A stretch of DNA of 64,000 nt from contig NC_092589.1 of the NCBI RefSeq assembly GCF_047663525.1, positions 73,715,001 to 73,779,000 on the forward strand, in the 5' to 3' direction. The position numbers were made by a program, and so were the translations under genes. This DNA comes from Anas platyrhynchos (Eukaryota; Chordata; Aves; Anseriformes; Anatidae). A model generated the notes under the pieces. It made no database searches. It was not told the origin of the DNA and saw only the letters and a program-made list of their open reading frames with translations. The stretch's first letter is position 1. The number at the start of each line of letters is the position of its first letter. Shown here one piece after another: positions 1 through 8,900 of the stretch.

Positions 1-223
1 TCCCTTCCCTTCCCTTCCCTTCCCTTCCCTTCCCTTCCCTTCCCTTCCCTTCCCTTCCCTTCCCTTCCCTTCCCTTCCCTTCCCTTCCCTTCCCTTCCCT
101 TCCCTTCCCTTCCCTTCCCTTCCCTTCCCTTCCCTTCCCTTCCCTTCCCTTCCCTTCCCTTCCCTCCCATCCCATCCCATCCCATCCCATCCCATCCCAT
201 CCCATCCCATCCCATCCCATCCC
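1..223. repeat. (TTCCC)n / (ATCCC)n pentanucleotide microsatellite
   Basis: About 33 perfect TTCCC units (1-165) pass directly into about 11 ATCCC/CCCAT units (166-223). The + strand is almost purely pyrimidine over the first part. Such homopurine/homopyrimidine tracts can form triplex DNA and often break assemblies. The array starts at base 1, so its true length is unknown. Confidence 0.97.
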
Positions 224-779
224 GCAGCCTCCTGCCAGGCACGCAGATTTTCGAGGATGCCAAAGAGGGAAGGATGCCTGGGGTTGTCGGCGTGGAAATG
301 AAACGAATTTGGGGGGAGAGAGCTCTGTGGGGAAAATCCCCGTGCTCTGGGGCCATCGCTTCGCCCCTATACGAAGCCCCAGTGCGCTCCCCAGGCGCGG
401 TGCTGAAGTTATCCATCACCTATCGAGCTCTTTGCCAGCACCCATCGGGGAAACTCTCCGGGGCAGGCGGATCCCTGCTGCAGAGATTTTTTCCCCAAAC
501 CGGCTGAATCGCTGCGATCCTTTTTTGTAGGGACCTGTGCTGCGTGCGAGCCTGGCCCCTCAGCGGGATAAGTAATCAGAGAAACGGTGGCGAGGGTGGA
601 GATGAGTTAAACGGGGGGAATAATAAAAGCAGCACCGCCGGGCAGCCCCAAATAAGTCTTTTTTTTTTCCCGTCCTTATGAGGAGCAGACTTTGATTTTT
701 TTTTGCCACGCCGGAGAAGTGAAGTTGGGCGCCACAAAGGCAGCCTCGACCATGGGGGAAGGGCTGAGCGTGGCAAAAT
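224..779. other. Intergenic, no gene seen
   Basis: Mixed-composition sequence between the microsatellite and the AT-rich block. The open frames here are short, overlap each other on both strands, and carry no recognisable protein features. T-runs occur near 659-668 and 697-705. Confidence 0.6.
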
Positions 780-1020
780 CATGTAAAATCTCGCTTCTTA
801 GTAACATCTCGTTATTAGGAATGATGACTAAACCTCCAGGATTATTCTGGACTGTAAGTTATCAAGAGCCCACTAATTTCACATTAAAACCCATTGACTG
901 CAACGGCGTGATTGAAGGGTTTTTAACAATTAACATAATCAGAAAATGAGCGGAGATAATTTTTATTCAACTCATTACTTTTTAATCATGTATTTCTTTT
1001 AATTAATATCTGCTCCGGGA
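780..1020. promoter_or_regulatory. Candidate conserved non-coding element (homeodomain-site rich)
   Basis: An AT-rich block free of low-complexity runs and packed with homeodomain-type cores: AACAATTAACATAATC near 924-940, TTTTTAATCATG near 979-990 and TTAATTAA at 999-1006. It keeps isolated CpGs (for example GCAACGGCGTG near 900) in an AT-rich context. It does not resemble CR1 or coding sequence. It lies upstream of OSTM1, on the side where NR2E1 sits divergently in other amniotes, so an enhancer for a neural gene is a reasonable guess. Conservation is inferred from the look of the sequence; no alignment was done. Confidence 0.4.
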
Positions 1021-1029
1021 AAATAACAA

Positions 1030-1480
1030 AAAGCCGAGTCCCAGCGCGGCCCCGGGCAGGGGAGGCGACCCCGAGGCGGGCAGGGACGGGCCGGGGGGGA
1101 TCGGGGGCGGCGGGGATGGGGACAGGAGGGGACCGGGGGGCTGGGAGGACCGGGGGGGGATCGGCACCGGTCCCAAAAGCTCCGTCGGGGCTGCAAAAAG
1201 CCCTTTCCCGGCGCTGATCCCCGCGGGCTGGGGCTCCGAGGTCCCCCGGCCCCCCAGCACCCCCCAGGGGCGAGGGGCAGCCCTGCGCCCGGGGCTCCGA
1301 GCCCCCTTAGCTGCTCCCCCCCCGGCCCCGAGGCTGATTTGAGCCGTGGAGGGGCTGCCCCTGGCCGAGGCAGAGCCGTGAGCCAGGGGAAGGGGGATCC
1401 CGACGTCTGTCCGTCCGTCCGTCCCTGCAGAGATCCCAGGGCCCCCGCGAATAGGGCCGAATCCTGCCAGCCCCGGGGAA
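1030..1480. other. CpG-rich, G-run-rich segment
   Basis: Very GC-rich DNA with many CpGs and repeated G4-G8 runs (notably 1089-1170), flanked by the AT-rich block on the left. It has the composition of a CpG island or an orphan promoter. A short (GTCC)n run lies near 1407-1424. Open frames on both strands here are proline/arginine/glycine-rich composition artefacts. Confidence 0.5.
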
Positions 1481-2318
1481 ACACCGAGCGCACCGCAGTT
1501 TTAAGACCAGAAGGAAGGCTGTGGGGTTGGGTTTTATTTAGTTAGTTAGTTATGTTCTTCTTCTTCTTTTTTATTTTTATTTTTATTTTTCCCAAACCAG
1601 CTGTCCACGCACAGCCTCCGTGCTGAGCAGACCTGCAGCCTGGCAGGTGAGAAAGGCGAGGTGCAGGTGACAAAGCTTGTCCCTTTTGGGGACACCAGCC
1701 CTTCCAGCACTGCCAGCACACCCCCGGTTTGTTCTCCGAGCAGCACCCAGCTCTGAGCAGAGCTCCTCCAGCCATGGGTCCTCACCAGCATATTGGTTGC
1801 TGGTATAACAACCCAAAATTGTGCTGTAGGGTCTTGGCTTTCTGTTTTCTTTACTAACCCCTGCGGTCAACAGCCATGGAAGAGGAGGTGGACTTGTGGA
1901 GCACGTCCTCATTGCTGGGGGCTGCTCATCGGGGGCTTTCCTGATGTCCCTGGGCATTGCCAAAAAAAAGAGAAGTAGGATGTGGCATTGCAGAAACGTG
2001 CTGCTTGTCTCTGCATGGAAATGCTGAGAAGACAGACAGACAGACAGACAGACCTGTGGATCTGAGGTCTGCTGAGGCCTGGCCTCTTCAAAAGTCATTT
2101 TTTTTGCTGCATACCTGCCTTCTTTATCTATTTACTACTTCATCAGTACCATCCCGTTTTACTGTCACGAAAGGTAGCCAGTCTAGCGGCTTTTCTTTCA
2201 TTTCATAACGAATGACACAATTAAGACTTAATTAGAAGCATATGAATAAGGAAATGGCACGCCACCCAGGACCTTAGATGTGATATCATTCAATTGCTCA
2301 AGTACAGCATTCTCCTGG

Positions 2319-2325
2319 AAAAAAA

Positions 2326-2358
<33 letters not shown>
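2319..2358. repeat. A-rich low-complexity tract
   Basis: Three A-runs of 9 to 15 bases separated by GC dinucleotides. Confidence 0.9.
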
Positions 2359-3473
2359 CTTTTCAATCTGGATCTTTTCAGACTGATATGACTGACTACT
2401 GACAATTAATTGTTTTCTAGTGGTTCTAAAAAGATAATGTGCTTTTTTTTTTTCTTATTTTTTTTTTTCTTTTTTTTTTTTTTCCCACAGCAAAAAATGC
2501 TGACAGGTGCATGGCAATGACATTTCTCTGTGCGTTGGAGCATCAGAGATTATTATATGCAAACATTTAAGGTCTAAGCAAAGATCAGGTGGCCCTATAT
2601 GATTCCACAAGCTATTATGCTTTTATACGCTTACAGAAAATAAAAGCCTTCCAGCCAAGATGTGGGGTTGTTTTCCCTCTTCTGAAGTGAGTGAGAAAAT
2701 TAATGCTGGCTTTCTGGCTACATATCTCAGGTCAGGTCAGTTCCCTCCGATATTCTGGCCACAAGGACAGGACAGCATCCACGACTCCTCCTCTTCTGGC
2801 TGAAAGTGGCTGGAGTATTCATCAGAGGCTACAACAGCCATGGGCTTCAGAAGAAGATGGCTGTGGAAAAATGCAGATGAATGCAGGGCAGGTCTCTGTG
2901 ATGGTCAGAACATTAACTCTGATCCCCGAGGATCTCAGGTGTTGATTCAGCCTCCCTCCAAGTGAACCACCATGGTGGTTTGGATTAGGGTGGGAAAACC
3001 ATGCACTCCCAATTCCCTGTATCATTGACCAAGATAGGTACAATGAAGGTTCTGGTCGAGCTGGACAGTCAGGCATAATAATTTTAGCCAACAGCTCATT
3101 GCAAAATGTCAGTGCTATCAGTTCTTCCTTGTTCCTTTGGTATGTTCAGGGAGTCAACTTTGACTTTCTAGAAGGTTTGTAAAAAATGTGTGAGGCATCG
3201 TCACCCCTCTCCTGTAGGTCTGGAATTTCTGACATTTATTTGGGGATAGCATTTCTCATATAGCGTGCTCTCTGTGAGTGGCTTCATGTCCCGAGTGTCT
3301 GACCTGCCCTGATTCCCACGTAGCCAAAGCATCTTTACTGCTCCAGAGTGCTAGAGGATGAAGGACAGGACTACTTGGCATCTGATTTGCAAATCCACTG
3401 GTAATTTTGGGGGTTCTTCAGAATTAAAGACTGAAATTATTTTAAACCATCAGTGTCAATATCACTGAACTGC

Positions 3474-3500
3474 TTTTTTTTTTTTTTTTTTTTTTTTTTT
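3474..3500. repeat. Poly(T) run, 27 bases
   Basis: Uninterrupted T run followed by CCCC. No retrocopied coding sequence is recognisable next to it. Confidence 0.95.
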
Positions 3501-5539
3501 CCCCTAACTTGTTCTTCCGCTCATTCTTCATGATTTAGAGCAGATGTAACTGTCTTCTTGCACTGAGTGAAAAGGCTTTAATATTCTTTGCTACGCACAT
3601 AGAAAAATAATATTCTGACAGGACTGTGCTAACAGGCACCATCATGTCTCAGGCTGGCCTGAAATATTGCAGCTAGACAAGGGTTTGTCAATCATTTTTA
3701 GACAAAGGCTCACATAATCTTTTGAAAATAAGAAATTGCTCAGACAATTATGCAGCATTGCCAAGATGATTTTCACTTGCAAGCAAACAAAAATAGATCT
3801 ACAAGCCAGTAGTTTGTTTAACATATTTGTTCCCCCACAGGTTCTTTTTCTTGGGTGTAATGGGGATGTCTGCATGCCTTTAATTAAGTAGTTATGCAAA
3901 ATTGCCTTCTGGACCACTGTCTGATGCTCTGTGGAGTCTGGAAAGCTGTTGTTGAATGTAGTGACCGCTGCTGGGCTTTGACATAAGCCATAACCATCAC
4001 ATGAAGGAGCCAACCTTGGCCCCGTGAATAATCAGGAGCAGGCAGGGCTGTGAGGGAGGCAGGGAAGAAAAGCTTTCCATAGGCAGGAAATGTTTTTTTC
4101 AAGACGGTGTAATGAGCTGGTCGTGTTGAGCTTTGCCATCTTTGCAATGAAATTAGTTAAAATTAATAAAACTAATAAAAAGACTCCTGTTTTCCCCTCC
4201 TCAGAGATGCCTCTGCAGATGACACTCACACTCCTGGCTCTTGCTAGCCCCTGTTTCAGCTGAGGACAGCAGTGTCAGCTCAGGGCATGAGGTCTCAGCT
4301 CCAAGGGCTGTAAATCAGGAGAAAGACCATTGAAGGCAGCCAGGAGACAATGCACAGGCAGAGATCAGAACCAGGTTTGCAGCTCCAAACTCATCATTTT
4401 CTCCATTTCAGGCCGACATCTCCACAAATCCAGCAAGACGGCATAGGAAATCAATATTCACCTGCTGCGTCCTGCCTCTTCACTGTTAAGTAAGGTCAGG
4501 CTCTTCCTCCTGCTGAATTATACAGACCTTTTCCTGCAGGCAGGGCGGGCACCGATGTGTTTTCTGTGTTTTCTGGAATAACTGGGACTGTACAATAATG
4601 CAAGCCTTCTGATAGTCTGAGTGTTATTTCTGAGATTTGCTGGTAAAGGCCTTGCTTGCTGTAGCCATGAGTACAAGCACTTGAGCTGAAAGGTAACAGA
4701 GTCACTTTTATAAGAAAACTGATCAAGTTTGCTCCGCAGCCAAGCTGTCAGTGAGGGTGAATGCTGCTTTCTGCCTGATAACCAAATTTGCCTGCTATCA
4801 GAGAAGGATGCTGGCCTTGGGGCAAGGGGCGAGCTCGGCTGCCATGCGCCCGAATGCTGCTGCCCTCTCCCGGGTGGATGCAGCCAGACAAGACACATCG
4901 GGCCGGGATGGAGAGCCCAGGGGACACCTCCATCCTATTTGGAGCTTGGGACACGCTACATTGTAGAGCATGTTTGGCCCTTGGGCTTTGCCCATCCTAT
5001 CAAGCGATGGTGGTCTTCCAAACGTGGTGCTCTTGGCCATGCTTGGGCTGAGCCTGAACCGCTGGGTGTTATGCAGGAGGGTATCACTTGGACTCGGCCA
5101 AAATCCTGGCAGGGTCAGCTCCGAAGATGGAGCCCCAGGGCTCTGTTCTGCCTCGTTGGTTGTGTCTGAGCACAGAGCCCGAGCCCTGGTGAAAAGCCCA
5201 CCGAGGAGAAAGCTCTGGTGGCATGGGACGGGTGCGGGGTCAGGGTCCCACCACCACAGCCATGGCACCAAGCCAGGCCAGGTGGCTGTTGCCGAGGAGG
5301 CTGTGTGGTGCCGTAACTCATGCTGTGTGCCCTGTTATCCTTTGGGACTGCAATTTTTTAGGGGAAAACACAGGGAGAGCTGGCGGGCGGGCACGAGCAG
5401 GGTGCCCAGCTGGGGAATGAAACGTGAGGGCTCGACGATGACCGTGGCTGTAATTACTACATTTTTATCACTTTTGGGGTCACTTTATTTAGGACAGCCA
5501 ACTCCAACCTCCCCTCACCACACACAAACCCGCCCACCC

Positions 5540-5598
5540 CATAACCCCCGCCCAGCCCGTGAGCGGCGCGGCGCTTCCGCTTCCTCGGCGGGGCCGCC
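5540..5598 (+). promoter_or_regulatory. OSTM1: OSTM1 proximal promoter / 5' UTR
   Basis: This GC-rich stretch directly precedes the OSTM1 start codon. It contains CCCCGCCC-type SP/KLF sequence and CTTCCGCTTCC, which carries two ETS-type GGAA cores on the other strand. There is no TATA box at a useful distance. CpG density stays high through exon 1, as expected for a housekeeping promoter. The transcription start cannot be fixed from sequence alone. Confidence 0.6.
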
Positions 5599-5904
5599 AT
5601 GGCGCTGCCGCCCTGCTTCCTCCTCCTCCTCATCCTCCTGCCCGGCCCCGCCGTGGGGCTGCAGGGGCTGGGTGAAGGAGCCGAAATGGCGGCCGGGCTG
5701 CCCGGGCTGGAGCTGCTGGAGCTGCCCGAGCTGGAGCCACCCGAGCTGGAGCCCGAGTGCCGGCGGCTGCTGGGCGCCTTTGCGGAGGGCAGCGCGGCGC
5801 TGTCGCGGTGCCTGGCTCGCCGAGCCCGCCCGGTGCGGCTGTGCCAGGCGTGCCGGGGGCACTACAGCACCCTGCTGGGGCTCTACAGGGACATCGCCCT
5901 CGGG
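5599..5904 (+). CDS. OSTM1: OSTM1 coding exon 1
   Basis: Residues 1-102, ending in phase 0 with donor GTGCGG at 5905. It encodes the signal peptide, a leucine/glutamate-rich repeated stretch (about 36-53), and the first conserved cysteines including RPVRLCQAC. The donor lacks the usual purine-A-A-G, so it is the weakest of the set. It was chosen because it joins ALG to NSSES in the same way as the human AAG/NTSES junction. Confidence 0.88.
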
Positions 5905-8900
5905 GTGCGGCGTGGGATGGGGTCGGGGTGGGGGTCGGGGTGCCGGGGGGCAGCTGCACGGCGCCCCTGTGGGGTGTGGGGGTGCGTGGCTGGGTGTTGG
6001 CTCAGTGCATGTGGGGTTTGGGTGAGGTTTGGTTGCTGCAGGGGGGTGGGAAGCTGGGCTGTGGGTGGGTAATGTGCACAGGGGAGCACATTAAGGGCTT
6101 AAATCCACCTGTGTGGGGTGAGGAATGTGGATGGAGCACGTAGTCCTGGCACCTCGCCTCCTGAAGGGTTCATAACGCAGCCGAAATGCCCTATATTTAA
6201 GGGTGGAGGCTGTCGCTGGGAAGCTTTCAGCACAGGGTTTGCATTGCCAAACAAATCCCAGCACTTCAGATGTCTATGAGCTCATCACGGCCTCTGTTCT
6301 GGAGTACTGACAGCCAAAGAGGGCAGGTTCGGCATTTCATCTGAAATGCACCTTAAAATCCTCCTTCAGTAGGCTTATGAATAACCTCGCTGAACATCTT
6401 TAAGAAATGATACAGTTCTGTCAGATCCAGTTTGGGATTTAAAGTTTTTTCCCCACTCAGGAGTACAGCTGGTGAGGAGGTTTCACAGTTTTAACTCGCT
6501 TGCTGAAGCCACCAGGGAGCTCCCTGCATAAACAACTGGGGAAACCTCTTTAAAAAGCAAACCCATGTTGAAAGAGAAAGGTGCTGGGTCTCTCATGTAT
6601 CCCTCTGTGTAAGCAACATGCTTCTCGCTAAAGAGATCCTTTCCTTGCATGTCCCACATTGCTTATCAAAGAGGTTTTTGGCAGCTATGGCAATTTTGGG
6701 GAGTGCTTAAGGCAATTTAGCAGCTAGAAACCAGGAACCGGAGCATGGGAGTCAGGTGACGGGAGAGCATAATTTTCTGTCAGTGACTCGGGGAAGAAAT
6801 GAAAGCTCTGGAGGAGAAAAACGTTAGTCTGAGTTCTGATAGGGATGCTTCGTTTCCTCTTTGTTCTGTAACTGCTTCTGGAGTGATTCTGCATTTTTTA
6901 CTCAGCTCCTTCAAATAAATCAGCAGTCTGATGAGAATGGTACCCTACCCATCGCTGGCTTGAGCTGGCTCCTGGAGCAGTTGTCCAGAACTGGATAAGT
7001 ATGAGCTGGCTGGCAGAGGAGGCTCTGACTCTGTGCTTTCACGTGTCTGTGTATTTTTGACCGACACACATGCAGTCCTAGTTAGTAGATCTTCAAAGAG
7101 CATGTGCACTAAGCTGTGTTGCTTGTAGGAAGATTTGGAGGATCAGATGTTTATTGTTGGGTTGATTCTGCTCTAGAAATGACAATGTGATGAGATGCGT
7201 TCATTTAGCTGTGTTTACCTAAAAATACTTTTCAAACTTTCCCTTCATATTTTTAACACCTGATGGCTTTTTTTCCCCCCTTTTCTTCTAGAATTCTTCT
7301 GAGAGCCACAATTGTGCCAAAAGCATCTTGACCTCGGACAGGCTGCAGATAGTTGTAACCCTTTCAGAGTTCTTTAACGAAACGTGGGAGGCAGCCAACT
7401 GTGCAAGTAAGTGACTCCTTCTACAGCTTTCATGCCACTGTTAGGACTTAGCTTAATTTTGGCCCTAAGATTTGCACAGATCAGAATTGTATGTATTTGT
7501 TTAAATACATACAGTATATAACACAAAGATCCTAAACCAGACCAACTCCAGTGAGGGCTACAGGAGGTATTTATTGGGTAAAGGATACTGCCAGAAATCT
7601 GAGGGTGTTAGTCTATATGAAAAACCAGAAGTTATATGTAATTATTCTAGGCAAGCCTTTCAAAAGGAAGTTACATTAGGGTTGTTTGTGTTTGTGCAAT
7701 ATGCAAACCCTGTTGGAGACTTTCCTTAGTTTTGTTGTAGCTTCTTCTGTTTTTCCCATCTTTCCTTTTTTTTTTTTTTTAATTTATGTAAGAAACTTTG
7801 ACTTTTTCGTTAATAAGCCAGTAACAGCAATGTTTACTTGTATCTGCATCCATGTGATTTCACTTCATGGGTGGAGGGTGTCCAAGTCCATCCTTGTGAT
7901 TCACTCATCCCCATGCTGATAGTGCTGTGCCATGCTTACAGATAGACTGCAGCTCTTGGCTCTTCCTCTGGCGTGGGGGGAGGAAAAACCTCAGAGCTCC
8001 CCTGAAAGCTGGTGACATGGTCAGCTCTTGTATTAAACAGCAATAACCTACGCTCTGATTTCTACCAGTGTTCATGGTCCAGCTTTTCCCTGGGTGCCCC
8101 CCCTTTCATCTCTGCTTCTGATGCTTCTGCTGTCATATAATGGCTGTTACTGTTGCTGGGCAAAGCCAGATTTGCAGGGTAGAAAATAAAAGTAATGCCT
8201 TGTTTTATCTTAAAGTCCAAAGATAATTCAGACCCCCTCTTCAGAAAGCTCTTGATGATAGTCTTCATCTTTCACTTAATCAAGGCCAATTAATTCTGAG
8301 ATATGTTCTCGATGAAGAGTTAGGTCAGCAGGTCTAAGACATCAATGGCAGGCAGCTAAGGAAAATGCAGTGTTGACTAGACCTGTCTTTTATAGTCGAG
8401 AGCTCTCTTTGCAAGAGTGGAGTGCCTGGGGCTTGTCAGCTATGGAAATGTTAGAAATTAGAATATCCTGATGTTTTTCTTTCTCTTTGACAGATTGTTT
8501 AAAGAACAACAGCGAGGGATTATCAAATTCTACTGTAGAATTCCTGGATTTATTCAATAAGTCTCTGACATGTTTTGAACATAACCTTCAGGTATTTATG
8601 CTGTCGTATTTAAGAGAAGCACTAAATCCTCTAATTGCTAGCAAAATCTTGTTTATGCTGAACAAACTGCGGATACGTATTAGGCAAATAAAACTCTCAA
8701 GCTCGCCAGCAGTTTAGGCACATAGATCAGTGATCTGCAAAAATGTGGTTATTTACAGACTGAGAGCCTAAAATTAATTCTAATTGGTATTCACCTTGAC
8801 TTCGTTTTGTATGTAATTGCAATGCTACTTCACATCAGAATTTCTGAATTCACAACAGTTGATAATTACGTAGCAGGCAGACGTTATTGTACTTACTGTC

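Larger units (their letters stand above)
1481..5540. other. Intergenic region upstream of OSTM1
   Basis: No supported gene. It contains (GACA)n at about 2031-2053, an A-rich stretch with GC interruptions at 2319-2358, T-rich tracts at about 2442-2483 and a T27 run at 3474-3500. The stretch 4730-5300 is moderately GC-rich and open in several frames on both strands at once, which is typical of composition rather than coding. Confidence 0.6.

Noticed and set aside
1..223. Telomere-like or satellite array
   Set aside because: The units are TTCCC and ATCCC, not TTAGGG or CCCTAA, so it is an ordinary microsatellite.
999..1493. A 164-codon minus-strand frame over the upstream CpG-rich segment
   Set aside because: Proline/glycine/arginine-rich composition artefact with no domain or splice support.
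3474..3500. Poly(T) run as an antisense retrocopy tail
   Set aside because: Downstream sequence has no recognisable reverse-oriented gene.
1..5500. First exon of NR2E1 on the minus strand
   Set aside because: I looked for a nuclear-receptor DNA-binding exon and found no cysteine-spaced zinc-finger coding sequence. The gene probably lies outside the window.
4970..6025. A 351-codon open frame on the + strand overlapping OSTM1 exon 1
   Set aside because: It runs out of frame with OSTM1 through GC-rich DNA, gives serine/proline/arginine-rich low-complexity sequence and matches nothing I know. The OSTM1 frame explains the region.
7040..7045. CACGTG E-box in OSTM1 intron 1 as a TFEB (CLEAR) site for lysosomal control
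   Set aside because: The flanks (TTTCACGTGTCTG) do not match GTCACGTGAC well, and it lies over 1.4 kb after the start codon. A single 6-mer is too weak.
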